In this document: positions 31,700-41,430 of the stretch, piece after piece | How the letters are laid out: each line of letters begins with the position of its first letter | Position numbering within the stretch: the stretch's first letter is position 1 | Assembly (NCBI GenBank): GCA_003140215.1 | Contig: PLJL01000001.1 | Location: 1,006,777 to 1,070,776, forward strand | DNA length: 64,000 nt | Source: Vulcanimicrobiota bacterium | Lineage (GTDB): Bacteria; Vulcanimicrobiota; Vulcanimicrobiia; Vulcanimicrobiales; Vulcanimicrobiaceae | Direction of reading: 5' to 3' | The notes under the pieces: model-generated | Told to the model about the DNA's origin: nothing | The model's database searches: none | What the model saw: only the letters and a program-made list of their open reading frames with translations | Position numbers and translations under genes: made by a program

Positions 31700-33829
31700 A
31701 TGAGGCTGCGGTCGCTGCGCATCGACGGGTTCGGGCGCTTGGCCGAGCGCCGCTTCGACTTCGCGCCCGGGCTCAACGTCGTGGTCGGTCCCAACGAAGC
31801 GGGGAAGTCGACGCTCGCGGCCGCGATCGTGGCCTCGTTGTACGGGTGCCGGCGTGGCGATAAGGATCGTTGGCGGCCCTGGAGCGGCGGTGCGTACGCG
31901 ACGTCGCTGCGGTACGAGACGTCGGACGGCGCGAGCTGGGAAGTGCAGCGCGCCTTCGAGCTCGACGCCAAAGGCGTGCGTGTGTACGATGCGGACGGCG
32001 CCGACGCCGCCGCGCGCGTCGGCGCGGGCAAGACGCTCAACCCCGGTGAGGCGCACCTGCGCATCTCGCACGACGTGTTCGTGCAGACGGCGTGCGCGCG
32101 GCAGCGCGCCGTCGGGCTCGAGAGCGGGAGTGCCGGTGACGTGTCGACGGCGTTGGCGCAAGCGCTCGACGGGGGCCCGAAAGAAGATGCGGCGCTCGGC
32201 GCGCTCGCGCGCCTCGATTCTGCGCTGCGCGGCTACGTCGGTACCGGCCGCGCGTTCAAAAACGCGCCGCTCAAGAAATTGCGCGAGGTCGAGGCCGCGC
32301 AGGCACGCGCCGGCGACGCAGGGCGGCGCGCGCTCGCCGCGCTCGCCGCCCTGCGCGAGAACATCGCGGCCGAGCGCGCGCAACGCGATCGCGACGTCTC
32401 CGCGGCGGCCGAGCTCGAGCGCCGCGCACGCTCGCTGCGCGCCGCGCACATCCGGGCGCGACTGACCGCGCTCAAGGAACACCGCGACGAGGTCGCGGAG
32501 CTGCAGAGCGAGCGCGGCGGGTTCGACGATGTCCGCGACTTCGCGCTCGAGCGTTTACCGTTGCTCGAGGACGCGTACCATGTGTGGCGCTCGGCGCGCA
32601 ACGTGGCAGAAGCCGCCGCGCGCGCCGCTGCGGAGGAAGCGCTCGGCGCGGACGAACATCCCGTTGACGTCGGGGACACGCGCGTGCCGGCGGGGACGCT
32701 CGTCGTCGCGGCGCTGACTGCGACGCTCGCGGACATCGGCGTCGCGGTAGCGCACCAGTGGACCTGGACGGCGGTCGCGAGCGCCGTCGCGCTCATCCTG
32801 GCGATCGCCGCCTTCCGGCGCGGGCGAACCGAATCGGCGCTGGTCGCGCTGAGCGCGCGCGATGCGGCGGCTCGCAAGGCCGCCGCGCGCGCGGACGCCG
32901 CCCGCGAGACGGCCGAAGCTGAAGGCGCGCGCTTCGACGAGCTCGCGCGCAGCCTCACCGGCGCCGCCGGCGAGCGCGATGAACGGCGCGCCGCCGCGCA
33001 TGCGCGCGCCGCCCGCCGCCACGAACGCGACGGCCTCGACAATCGGCTCGCGATGCTGGCGATCGCGCGCGGCAACATCCTGCAAGGCGACGACGAGTTT
33101 GCGCTGCAAGCCGAGTACGATGCGCTCGTGACGAGCGGCGTCGAGCCGGCCGCCGAGGATGCCCCGCAAACGCTGCGGGCGCTCGAGCGCGAACGCGCGC
33201 AGCTCGACGTCCGAGCGCGCGCGGCCGAACGCCGCGTCGCCGATCTCGAGGGCGAACTGCGGGCCGGCGAAAAGGACGTGCGCGACGTGGCCGCGCTCGA
33301 TGAAGAGCTGGCCCTCACGCGGGCCGAGATCGCGCGGCTGGAAACGTTTGAACGGGCGCTCAAGCTCGCGCGCACCACCATCGAGACGCGCAAGGACGAG
33401 GCGCATCGCGGGTTCGCGCGGCGGCTCGAGGAGTACAGCGCCGGGATCCTTGGGACGATCACCGCCGGCCGCTACGGCGAGATCCGGCTCGATCCGGTCA
33501 CGTTGGCGATCCGCGTGCGCGTCCCGGAGGGCGGGCGGATCGAGGATCTCGACAAGCTCTCGGCCGGGACGCGCGATCAGATCGGGCTGGTGATGCGGTT
33601 CGCGACGGCGCGGATGTTCGCCGAAGGTTTGGAGACGCCGCCGCTGCTGCTCGACGACCCGTTCGCGTTCTGGGACGCGGAGCGCATCGCACGTTGCCTG
33701 CCGATCGTGTTGCACGGCGCGCTCGACGCGCAGTGCATCCTCTTCACCGCCAGCTACGAGCTGGCCACAGCGGCAGCCGCGGCCGGCGCGAACCGCATCG
33801 AACTCGGCCCGCTCGCCGCGATCGCCTGA
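31700..33829 (+). CDS. AAA ATPase, YhaN/SbcC (Rad50-like)
   Basis: The product is a 709-residue SMC-like ATPase with Walker A VVGPNEAGKSTLAA and, near the end, LLLDDPFAFWD (Walker B). The long Ala/Arg/Glu-rich coiled coil fits Rad50-type proteins. A hydrophobic stretch near residues 340-375 (VVAALTATLADIGVAV, AVALILAIAAF) predicts two membrane helices in the middle of the coiled coil, a recognised feature of YhaN. The complex would then be membrane-tethered. It pairs with the gene directly upstream. Confidence 0.8.
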   Translation: MRLRSLRIDGFGRLAERRFDFAPGLNVVVGPNEAGKSTLAAAIVASLYGCRRGDKDRWRPWSGGAYATSLRYETSDGASWEVQRAFELDAKGVRVYDADGADAAARVGAGKTLNPGEAHLRISHDVFVQTACARQRAVGLESGSAGDVSTALAQALDGGPKEDAALGALARLDSALRGYVGTGRAFKNAPLKKLREVEAAQARAGDAGRRALAALAALRENIAAERAQRDRDVSAAAELERRARSLRAAHIRARLTALKEHRDEVAELQSERGGFDDVRDFALERLPLLEDAYHVWRSARNVAEAAARAAAEEALGADEHPVDVGDTRVPAGTLVVAALTATLADIGVAVAHQWTWTAVASAVALILAIAAFRRGRTESALVALSARDAAARKAAARADAARETAEAEGARFDELARSLTGAAGERDERRAAAHARAARRHERDGLDNRLAMLAIARGNILQGDDEFALQAEYDALVTSGVEPAAEDAPQTLRALERERAQLDVRARAAERRVADLEGELRAGEKDVRDVAALDEELALTRAEIARLETFERALKLARTTIETRKDEAHRGFARRLEEYSAGILGTITAGRYGEIRLDPVTLAIRVRVPEGGRIEDLDKLSAGTRDQIGLVMRFATARMFAEGLETPPLLLDDPFAFWDAERIARCLPIVLHGALDAQCILFTASYELATAAAAAGANRIELGPLAAIA

Positions 33830-33836
33830 CCGAACC

Positions 33837-34391
33837 CTACTTCTTCGCGGCGAGGTTTCTGAGGGCTTCGAGGGTGTTGTCGACGTGCTTCTCGGGATCC
33901 AGGCTGGTGTACGCGTAGGCGATCGTGCCGTCGCGGGCGATCACGTAGGAGGTCCGGTTCGCGTACGTCCCCGTCAGCACGGCGTCGTACTCCTTGGCGA
34001 TTTTGAGCCCGGGGTCCGAGGCGACCAGGAACGCCGAGCGGCACTCTTCGGTCGAGAACTTCTTCTGCGTCTCGATGTCGTCGCCGCTGACCCCGATCAC
34101 TTGCGCGCCGAGTTTCTTGTAGTCGGCGATGTGCTCGGAGAAGAGGTGCGCCTCGACGGTGCAGCCCTGCGTGAACGACTTCGGAAAGAAGTACAGCACG
34201 ACCGGGCCCTTCGCGAGCGCGGCCTTGAGATCGACCGTGGCGACGTCGCCGCCCTGAGCCGCCTGCAGGGTGAAGGCCGGTGCGACGGCGCCGTGTTCGA
34301 GATGCGCCGAGACGCGGCCCACGCCGACGGTGACGACTGCGACGGCAAGTGCCAGAGACGCGAGGACCGGCAGGATCAACGAACGTGGCAT
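33837..34391 (-). CDS. Exported peroxiredoxin (Bcp/AhpC-TSA family)
   Basis: ATG 34391 is preferred because AGGACC lies just upstream and it begins a signal peptide (MPRSLILPVLASLALAVAVV). The 184-residue product has the peroxidatic Cys in SFTQGCTVEAHLF (a Bcp-like CTxE motif) and a later Cys in EECRSAF that may be the resolving partner. It should reduce hydroperoxides outside the cytoplasm with an exported thioredoxin-like reductant. It ends 7 bp from the YhaN stop (convergent). Confidence 0.85.
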   Translation of the reverse strand: MPRSLILPVLASLALAVAVVTVGVGRVSAHLEHGAVAPAFTLQAAQGGDVATVDLKAALAKGPVVLYFFPKSFTQGCTVEAHLFSEHIADYKKLGAQVIGVSGDDIETQKKFSTEECRSAFLVASDPGLKIAKEYDAVLTGTYANRTSYVIARDGTIAYAYTSLDPEKHVDNTLEALRNLAAKK

Positions 34392-34444
34392 AGTGGTCCT
34401 CATAGTCGCGGCCCGGGATGAAGCAAGTCTGAAGCCCGGCACGG

Positions 34445-35593
34445 CTAGAGGCCGATCTGCCGGGCGATTACCAGCCGTTGGATCTCGTTGGTGCCCTCGC
34501 CGATCTCGTTGATCTTTTGGTCGCGGTACATCCGCGAGATGGGGTACTCGTCCATGAACCCGTAGCCGCCGTGAATCTGCAACGCCTCGTTGACCACCCG
34601 GCGCGAGACCTCGCCCGAATACAGCTTGGCCAGCGAGGCGTTGAGCTCGAAGGCCCGGCCCTCGTCCTTCTCCCAGGCGGCCTTGAGCACCATCAGCTTG
34701 GCGTGCTCGATCTCCATGCGCATGTCGGCGAGCTTGAACTGGATCGCCTGGAAGGCTGCGATCGCCTGGCCGAACTGCCGCCGCTCCTTGGCGTACTTGA
34801 AGGCCTCGTCGTAGGCGCCGATCGCCAGCCCAACCGACAGCGCGGCGACCGAGATGCGCCCGCCGTCGAGGATGGTCAGGAACTGCTTTAACCCCTTGCC
34901 CCGCCCTCCGAGCAAGTTCTCTTCGGGGACCGCGGCATCGGCGAAAGCGAGCTCGCGGGTGTCCGACGCCCGCCAGCCCATCTTCTTATACTTCTTGGAG
35001 CGGGTGAACCCGGGCGTGTCTTGCGGGACCAGGATGTTCGAGATCTCGGCCCGGCCCTTGGCGTCGCGCCCGGTCACCGCGGTGATGGTGGTGCCGCCGC
35101 TGATGTCGGTGCCGCTGTTGGTGATGAAGGCCTTGGTCCCGTTGATCACCCAGTGGCCGTCCCGCAGCTCGGCGCGCGTCTGGGTCGCGCCGGCGTCGCT
35201 GCCGGCCCCCGGCTCGGTGAGGCCGAAGCCCCACAGCCGCTCGCCCCGCGCCAGCGGCACGAGATACTGCTGCTTCTGTTTCTCGGTGCCGAACAGCAAG
35301 ATCGGCGACGCGCCCAGCGAGACGTGCGCCGCCAGCGTGATCGCGGTCGACGCATCCGCGCGGGCGATCTCTATGACGGCGAGCGCATAGCTGACCGTAT
35401 CGGCGCCGGCGCCGCCGTACTTCTCAGGGAAGGGCAAGCCCATCAACCCGAGCTCGGCCATCTTGCGCACCAACTCGTACGGAAAGCGCTCCTCGGCGTC
35501 GTTGCGTTCGGCCTGCGGTGCGACCTCGCTCTGTGCGAAATCACGGCACAGATCCTGGATCGCCTTCTGCTCGTCGGTGAGGTCAAAGTTCAT
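34445..35593 (-). CDS. Acyl-CoA dehydrogenase
   Basis: The product is a 382-residue flavoprotein oxidising acyl-CoA to enoyl-CoA. Visible blocks are MNFDLTDEQKAIQDLCRDF, WGFGLTEPGAGSDAG, the flavin-binding KAFITNSGT, RKFGQ-like ERRQFGQAI and the C-terminal QIHGGYGFMDEYP followed by EIGEGTNEIQRL. The glutamate expected in the EGTNEI region is present. ATG 35593 has GGAG four bases upstream; a long in-frame extension to 36604 is antisense to ftsE and rejected. Chain length preference is unknown. Confidence 0.9.
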   Translation of the reverse strand: MNFDLTDEQKAIQDLCRDFAQSEVAPQAERNDAEERFPYELVRKMAELGLMGLPFPEKYGGAGADTVSYALAVIEIARADASTAITLAAHVSLGASPILLFGTEKQKQQYLVPLARGERLWGFGLTEPGAGSDAGATQTRAELRDGHWVINGTKAFITNSGTDISGGTTITAVTGRDAKGRAEISNILVPQDTPGFTRSKKYKKMGWRASDTRELAFADAAVPEENLLGGRGKGLKQFLTILDGGRISVAALSVGLAIGAYDEAFKYAKERRQFGQAIAAFQAIQFKLADMRMEIEHAKLMVLKAAWEKDEGRAFELNASLAKLYSGEVSRRVVNEALQIHGGYGFMDEYPISRMYRDQKINEIGEGTNEIQRLVIARQIGL

Positions 35594-35668
35594 GATTCTC
35601 CACGGAGGTATCAGCCGTGGCCCGCCCAATACCTTCGCAAACCTGACGCCGGAGTATCGTTTCAAAGC

Positions 35669-36379
35669 ATGATCAGACTCCGCGGCGTTTCGCTCGTTTA
35701 CCCCAACGGGACGCGAGCGTTGGACGACGTCGATCTCGAGATCGAAAAAGGAAGTTTCGTTTTTCTGGTCGGTAGCTCCGGCACCGGGAAATCGTCGCTG
35801 CTCAAATTGCTCTACCGCGAAGAAGTGCCGTCGACCGGAGAAGTGATCGTCGACAACATCCGCGTCGACACGCTGCGGCGCAGCCGGGTACCGAAGCTGC
35901 GCCGGAACATCGGCGTCGTGTTCCAAGACTTCAAACTGCTCTCGAACAAGACGGTCTGGGAGAACGTCGCCTTCGCGCTCCAAGTGACGGGGACGCGAAC
36001 CAGAGACGTCATGCGCATGGTGCCGCGTGCCCTCGACCTCGTCGGGCTCTCGCACAAGAGCCGCATGCTTCCCTCCGAGCTCTCCGGCGGCGAGCAGCAG
36101 CGCACTGCGATCGCGCGCGCCCTCGTCGGCAATCCCAAGATCCTGCTGTGCGACGAGCCCAGCGGGAACCTCGACCCGTCGAACACGACCGAGATCATGG
36201 AGTTGTTGCAGCGCATCAACCTCAAAGGCACGACCGTCGTGGTCGCGACCCACAATCAAGCAGTCGTCGACCGGATGCGCCGGCGCGTCGTGCGTCTCGA
36301 GCACGGCCGCATCCTGCACGACGACGAGCGAGGCTACTATTTCCGTGGATTGGGGCAAACTGCGGTTCTTCCTGGGTGA
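35669..36379 (+). CDS. ftsE: Cell division ATPase FtsE
   Basis: The product is a 236-residue ABC ATPase with Walker A VGSSGTGKSSLLK, signature ELSGGEQQRTAIARAL and Walker B ILLCDEPSGNLDP. The FtsE-specific FQDFKLLSNKTVWENVAFAL block is present. With FtsX it forms a membrane machine that switches cell-wall hydrolases on at the division site through a periplasmic EnvC-like activator, which is encoded immediately downstream here. Confidence 0.95.
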   Translation: MIRLRGVSLVYPNGTRALDDVDLEIEKGSFVFLVGSSGTGKSSLLKLLYREEVPSTGEVIVDNIRVDTLRRSRVPKLRRNIGVVFQDFKLLSNKTVWENVAFALQVTGTRTRDVMRMVPRALDLVGLSHKSRMLPSELSGGEQQRTAIARALVGNPKILLCDEPSGNLDPSNTTEIMELLQRINLKGTTVVVATHNQAVVDRMRRRVVRLEHGRILHDDERGYYFRGLGQTAVLPG

Positions 36380-37217
36380 GGTTTTTGCCAACTTCACCCG
36401 CAACGCCGGCATGCAATTCACCGCGATCGGAACCGTCGCGGTCACCATCGTACTGCTCGGCGCGTTCCTGTTCGTGCGCGAGACGCTGCAGACGTTCGGC
36501 GCCGGGGTGCTGTCGCAGATCGAGATCGCGGTGTACCTCAAGGACAGCGTCGACGACACGAAGGCCAAAGAGTTGGCGGCTGCGTTCGCGGCCGACCCGC
36601 GCATCGCGTCGGCGACCTACGTCTCCAAGCGGGACGGCCTCAAGCGCATGCAGGCCGTCCTAGGCAGCGATTTCGACACCTCGCTGCTCACGACCAACCC
36701 GCTGCCCAACTCCTATCACGTGCGGGTCCGCAACGCCGACGACGTCCCGGCCGTCGCGCGCGCCATCGCCAAGGACCCGCGGGTCGCCAAGGCCGACTAC
36801 GCCGCCGACACCGTGCAAAAGCTGCTCAAGACCGCCACCGTTCTGGGCCGCGCCGGCATCGCGCTCATCGCGCTGCTCTCGATCTCGGCGGCGATCGTCA
36901 TCGCCAACACGATCCGCCTGACGGTGTTCGCACGCCGCCGCGAGATCGCGATCATGCAGCTCGTCGGCGCGACGAACATGTACATTCGGATGCCCTTCAT
37001 CGCCGAAGGGATGCTGGCGGGGACGTTCGGCGCGGCGGTGGCGATCGGCGTGCTCGCGCTGGCCGAGCATCAAGTCGTGCCCAAGCTCGCCGCGACCCTG
37101 GCGTTCGTGACCTTCCGCGTCAACGAGCTGACGCTGTGCCTCGAACTGCTCGCGGTCGGCGCGGCGGTCGGCCTGATCGCATCCTGGATCAGCGTCGGCC
37201 GCTACCTGCGCACGTGA
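36345..37217 (+). CDS. ftsX: Cell division protein FtsX
   Basis: The product is a 290-residue membrane protein. The GTG at 36345 lies inside ftsE (35-nt overlap) and starts VDWGKLRFFLGEVFANFTRN. The first transmembrane segment is near residues 25-50, and a large outward loop (residues about 55-165, VAVYLKDSVDD and related) would bind EnvC. Three C-terminal transmembrane segments follow (AALIALLSISAAIVIANTI, EGMLAGTFGAAVAIG, LCLELLAVGAAVGLIAS). This is the expected FtsX topology. Confidence 0.9.
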   Translation: MDWGKLRFFLGEVFANFTRNAGMQFTAIGTVAVTIVLLGAFLFVRETLQTFGAGVLSQIEIAVYLKDSVDDTKAKELAAAFAADPRIASATYVSKRDGLKRMQAVLGSDFDTSLLTTNPLPNSYHVRVRNADDVPAVARAIAKDPRVAKADYAADTVQKLLKTATVLGRAGIALIALLSISAAIVIANTIRLTVFARRREIAIMQLVGATNMYIRMPFIAEGMLAGTFGAAVAIGVLALAEHQVVPKLAATLAFVTFRVNELTLCLELLAVGAAVGLIASWISVGRYLRT

Positions 37218-37236
37218 CCGCGCGCCTTGGGAGCTC

Positions 37237-38460
37237 GTGCTGAACCGCAGCCGGGACCGCGTGCGGGCCGCGCTCGCCGCGGCGGTGTTTCTGATCGCGC
37301 TCGGGCCGAGCACGGTCCAGAGCAAGAGCCGCATCGACGAAAAGATCCAAGCCCAGAAAGCGCACATCCACGATCTGCACCTGAAGCTGCGCGTCAAGCG
37401 TGGCCAGCTCAACGAGGCGCGTGCCCGGGTGGGCTCGATCCAGCAGCAGCTCAGCGACACGAACCATCACATCGCGCAAGTCAACGGTCGCCTGGACACG
37501 GTCGAAGGACAGATCAAGTCGACGCAGCGCAAGCTGGACTGGAACCGGATCCAGCTCGCCGCAGCCAAGGCAACCCTGCGGCGCCACCAAGAGGTGCTGA
37601 ACCGGCGCCTGGTCGACGCCTACGAGCACGGCGATCTGGGCTACGTCGACGTGCTGCTGCGGGCGCGTTCCTTCGGTGACTTCGTCGAGCGGTGGAACGA
37701 CGTGCGCTACGTGGTCAAAGCGAACGAGTCGACGATCCGCGCGCGCCGGGCCGACCAGGCCCGCGTGCTCGGCATCGAGCGGGGCCTGCTGGGGACGCAG
37801 TCCGAGCTGCAAACGCAAGAGGCGCAGGCCCGCCAGCAGCGCTTGGCCCTCGACGGGTTGGCCACCCAGCGCAAACAGCTGCTCGTCGCCGCCGACGCGG
37901 AACGGCAAAGCGTCCAGACCGAGGTGTACCAGCTCGCCGAGCTTTCCGACGCCGAAGAGGCGGCGCTCGAAGCGCTCATCGTCGAAAAGCAACGCGAGGA
38001 AGAGGCCAAGCGCCGTGCCGCTCGCCGGGCCGCGAAGCTCGCCGGCGTCGAGTTGCCGCGGGAGCCGGGCGCACCGGGGCAGCTGTTGTGGCCGGTCTCG
38101 GGGCCGATCACCTCACCGTTCGGCTGGCGGATGCACCCCATCTTGCACCGCATGATCCTGCACCGCGGGATCGACATCGGGGTGCCGACCGGAACCCCGG
38201 TCGCCGCCGCCGCCGAAGGCCGGATCATCGTGGCCAGCTACCAAGGGGGCTGCGGCAACATGGTCGCAATCGACCACCACGGCGGCCTCTCGACGATGTA
38301 CTGCCACATGTCGCAAATCTTCGTCTCGGTCGGACAGGAAGTCCAGCGCGGGCAGGCGATCGGGGCAGCCGGCTCGACCGGCCTCTCGACCGGGCCGCAC
38401 GTCCACTTCCAGGTGATGCAGAACGGGAACCCGGTCGACCCGATGGGCTTCTTGCGCTAA
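37237..38460 (+). CDS. EnvC-like murein hydrolase activator / M23 peptidase
   Basis: The product is a 407-residue exported protein with a hydrophobic N-terminus (VRAALAAAVFLIALGPSTV) and two long coiled-coil stretches (residues about 30-130 and 165-255). A C-terminal LytM domain follows. The zinc ligands are kept: His309 and Asp313 in HRGIDIG, and His388 and His390 in HVHF. It may therefore cut peptidoglycan itself, unlike E. coli EnvC, which lost them. GTG 37237 has GGGAG close upstream. It directly follows ftsEX, its presumed regulator. Confidence 0.9.
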   Translation: MLNRSRDRVRAALAAAVFLIALGPSTVQSKSRIDEKIQAQKAHIHDLHLKLRVKRGQLNEARARVGSIQQQLSDTNHHIAQVNGRLDTVEGQIKSTQRKLDWNRIQLAAAKATLRRHQEVLNRRLVDAYEHGDLGYVDVLLRARSFGDFVERWNDVRYVVKANESTIRARRADQARVLGIERGLLGTQSELQTQEAQARQQRLALDGLATQRKQLLVAADAERQSVQTEVYQLAELSDAEEAALEALIVEKQREEEAKRRAARRAAKLAGVELPREPGAPGQLLWPVSGPITSPFGWRMHPILHRMILHRGIDIGVPTGTPVAAAAEGRIIVASYQGGCGNMVAIDHHGGLSTMYCHMSQIFVSVGQEVQRGQAIGAAGSTGLSTGPHVHFQVMQNGNPVDPMGFLR

Positions 38461-38590
38461 ACCGCCGGGCGCTCGGACCCTCCCCGGCGCGCCATAAGGT
38501 TAGAGCCACAGGAGTCGATGGAACAAAGGATCAGTCGAAGGGGTTCTATGGGAATACAGCCCCGCCGCGATAGCCCGTAAGGACCGCCGT

Positions 38591-40003
38591 TTGACCGCCC
38601 GCACCCGTCTGTTGTCCGCCGCCCTCGTCGTGGTGGTCGCCGCCCTCGGCGGCGCCGCTTTTTCCGCGCGCGCGGCCGCCGTCCCGGATTCCACCGAGAT
38701 GGTCGTGATCGGCGGTCAGCGGATCGTCGGACTCGACCTGAGCACGATCCTGGGCCAGGGGGATCCGCAGCGGCAGATCCTCGAGCTCGCGTACGAGCGC
38801 GTCGAGCACGCGTTCTACAAGCCGGTTGCCGACCAGCTCCTCGTGGCCGGCGAGCAAAAGGCGCTCACCGCCTTTCTCAAGGCCAAGAAGGTCGCCGACC
38901 CACAGGTGCCGCGCAACACCGCCACCGGCGAGCGCGGACGCGACCTGGCGATTCTCGAGAGCACGCTCACCAGCGTGCAAAAGCGCTACGCGCACGTCGC
39001 CCCGCGCAACGTGTACACGCAGGTCGCGCTCATCGGCATGCTCGGCGGCCTGGGCGATCCGTACACGACCTACATGTCGCCCCAAGAGATCAACGGGCTC
39101 GACGAACAGCTGCGCGGCGGCAACTTCGGCGGGATCGGCGTCTACATCATCAAGGACCCCAAGAACGGGGCGATCCTCGTCGATCCGATCGAAGGCAATC
39201 CGGCGATCAAGGCCGGCGTGCGACCGGGCGACATCATCCTGGCCGTCGACGGCCGGTCGACGCTAGGACAGACGCTCGACACCGTCGAGCACGCGATTCG
39301 CGGCCCCAACGGCAGCATCGTATCGCTGACCCTGCGCCGCCACGGCGGCGACGCGGCGTCGACCGTGCACGTAACGCGCGCCGAGATCCACGTACCGTCG
39401 GTACGAGCCAAGATCGAGAACGGGATCGAGTACGTCCGGCTGCTCGACTTCGGCGCGCGCTCCGCCGACGAGGTGCGCCAAGCGTTCCTCGACGGCAAGA
39501 AGCACAACGTCCACGGCTACATCCTCGACCTGCGCAACAACGGCGGCGGGTTGCTCGACGCGGCCGTCGACATCTCAAGCCTGTTCATCCCACAGGGAAC
39601 GATCGTGTCGACGATCGACCGCGCCGGCGACCGCGACGTCCACAGCGCGAGCGGCCACACGATCGATACCAAGCCGCTGGTGCTGCTCGTCAACCGGTAC
39701 ACCGCGAGCGCCTCGGAGATCACTGCGGGCGCGGTGCAAGATTACGGCGCCGGAACGCTGGTGGGCGAGAAGACGTTCGGCAAAGGCGTCGTGCAGAGCG
39801 TCTACAACCTGCCCGACAAGGGCGCGCTCAAGATCACGACGGCCCGTTACGTCACCCCCAAAGGTCGCGACATCCATCACAAGGGCATTGTCCCCGATGT
39901 CATCGTGACCCAGCGCGTGGATCTGCCGATCATCGACACGCCGGCCGACAAACAGCTCAGTGAAGCGAAGAAGATCATCGAAAGCAAGAAGGACCTCCAA
40001 TGA
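38591..40003 (+). CDS. S41 family carboxy-terminal processing protease, first copy
   Basis: The product is a 470-residue exported protease with a signal peptide (LLSAALVVVVAALGGAAFSA). A PDZ domain with GGIGVYI and PGDIILAVDG precedes the S41 catalytic core. The Ser-Lys pair is Ser373 in TASASE and Lys398 in FGKGVVQ. TTG 38591 has TAAGGA seven bases upstream. Its stop overlaps the ATG of the second copy. CtpA-type proteases trim wall hydrolases and other exported proteins, which fits the ftsEX-envC context. Confidence 0.9.
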   Translation: MTARTRLLSAALVVVVAALGGAAFSARAAAVPDSTEMVVIGGQRIVGLDLSTILGQGDPQRQILELAYERVEHAFYKPVADQLLVAGEQKALTAFLKAKKVADPQVPRNTATGERGRDLAILESTLTSVQKRYAHVAPRNVYTQVALIGMLGGLGDPYTTYMSPQEINGLDEQLRGGNFGGIGVYIIKDPKNGAILVDPIEGNPAIKAGVRPGDIILAVDGRSTLGQTLDTVEHAIRGPNGSIVSLTLRRHGGDAASTVHVTRAEIHVPSVRAKIENGIEYVRLLDFGARSADEVRQAFLDGKKHNVHGYILDLRNNGGGLLDAAVDISSLFIPQGTIVSTIDRAGDRDVHSASGHTIDTKPLVLLVNRYTASASEITAGAVQDYGAGTLVGEKTFGKGVVQSVYNLPDKGALKITTARYVTPKGRDIHHKGIVPDVIVTQRVDLPIIDTPADKQLSEAKKIIESKKDLQ

Positions 40004-41430
40004 AACGCCTCGTCACCGTCGCCCTGGCCGCGCTCCTGACACTGGCCACCGCCCGGGTCCCCGCCGCAACCGCGGCGGCACCCTCGCTCAGCGCGACGCA
40101 AACCGAAGAGCTCGTCACGAGCTACGTGCGGCTCACCGCCGACTTCTACAAGAAGGTCGACCGGCAAGCGGCGCTCGACGGTGCGCGCACCTCGATGATC
40201 GACTATCTCAAGAAGCACAAGGTCCCCAACGCCGCACTGCCGGCCCTCCACGCCAGCGACGACGACGCCTCCAACGCGGACTCGCTCAATCGCGAAGTCG
40301 GTGCCGCGGTAACCGAATACGCGTCCCGCCTCGACCCGGTGGAAACGCTCTCGGGCTCGACGCAGATCACCTATGCGGCGATCGCGGGGATCCTCGGCTC
40401 GGTCAAGGATCGCTATACGGTGTTCTTGTCGCCCAAGGAGTACGCAGCGCTCAACGAAGGGCTCGACGGAACGTCGTTCGGCGGCGTCGGGATCTCGTAC
40501 AGCATCGACGACAAGACGCACTTCCTGCACGTCGAGAACGTCATCCTCGACGGCCCCTCCGACAAAGCGGGCCTCCAGCCCGAGGACATGATCAGCGCGA
40601 TCGACGGTAAGGCCGTTCCGCAGATCCTCGAAGGGACGACCACGCTCGAAGTTTGGCAGAAGCGAATCACCCAAGTGCTGCGCGGCGAACCGGGGACGCG
40701 CGTGCGGCTTACCATCGTGCGCTCGGGCAAGCCGCTCGAACCGGTGACGATCACCCGTGAGACCATCCATCAGCCCAGCGTGAGCTCGAAGATGCTGCCC
40801 GGCAGCATCGGCTACGTCGACCTGGCCGTGTTCGGCGCGACGACCGCGAGCGAGCTGAGCACTGCGCTCAAGCGGCTCGACGCGCAAGGCGCCAAGGCGT
40901 ACGTGCTCGACCTGCGCTACAACGGCGGCGGCTACCTCAACGCCGCGGTCGACGTCGCGTCGAAGTTCATCTCGAGCGGACCGATCGTCAGCGTGAAATC
41001 ACGCGCCGGAACCGATACCGAGTACGACGCGGAGAACACGGCGATCGCGCCGCGCCCGCTCGCCGTCCTCGTCAACCAGTACACCGCCTCGGCCTCGGAG
41101 ATCACCGCCGGCGCGATCCAGGACAGCGGCGTCGGCACGCTGGTCGGGACGAAGACCTTCGGCAAGGGCGTCGTGCAGACGATCTTCCCGATGCGCGACG
41201 GCTCGGCCGTGAAGATCACGACCGCGCGCTACTTCACTCCGAAAGGACGCGACATCAACGCGGTCGGGATCGAGCCCGAGATCAAGAGCGAGCTGGCCAA
41301 AGACCAGAAGATCCGGCCCGGCGACATCGCCCAGGATCCCCAACTCGTCGCCGCGCTGAACTTCATCAACGGCCGCATCGCGCAGCAGACGACGCCGCCC
41401 GCGGCCCCGCCGGTGAAGTCGCGCTACTAG
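40000..41430 (+). CDS. S41 family carboxy-terminal processing protease, second copy
   Basis: The product is a 476-residue paralogue of the preceding gene, coupled to it by ATGA. It has a signal peptide (LVTVALAALLTLATARVPAA), a PDZ domain with GGVGISYS, and the catalytic Ser364 in TASASE with Lys389 in FGKGVVQ. Both copies keep their active sites, so this is a functional tandem pair rather than one active and one decoy. The C-terminal tail (AQQTTPPAAPPVKSRY) is low-complexity. It ends 4 nt into the convergent HAD gene end. Confidence 0.9.
   Translation: MKRLVTVALAALLTLATARVPAATAAAPSLSATQTEELVTSYVRLTADFYKKVDRQAALDGARTSMIDYLKKHKVPNAALPALHASDDDASNADSLNREVGAAVTEYASRLDPVETLSGSTQITYAAIAGILGSVKDRYTVFLSPKEYAALNEGLDGTSFGGVGISYSIDDKTHFLHVENVILDGPSDKAGLQPEDMISAIDGKAVPQILEGTTTLEVWQKRITQVLRGEPGTRVRLTIVRSGKPLEPVTITRETIHQPSVSSKMLPGSIGYVDLAVFGATTASELSTALKRLDAQGAKAYVLDLRYNGGGYLNAAVDVASKFISSGPIVSVKSRAGTDTEYDAENTAIAPRPLAVLVNQYTASASEITAGAIQDSGVGTLVGTKTFGKGVVQTIFPMRDGSAVKITTARYFTPKGRDINAVGIEPEIKSELAKDQKIRPGDIAQDPQLVAALNFINGRIAQQTTPPAAPPVKSRY

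Noticed and set aside
34445..36604. 719-residue minus-strand frame extending the acyl-CoA dehydrogenase upstream
   Set aside because: The extra 337 residues are antisense to ftsE; the dehydrogenase has its own ATG and Shine-Dalgarno at 35593.
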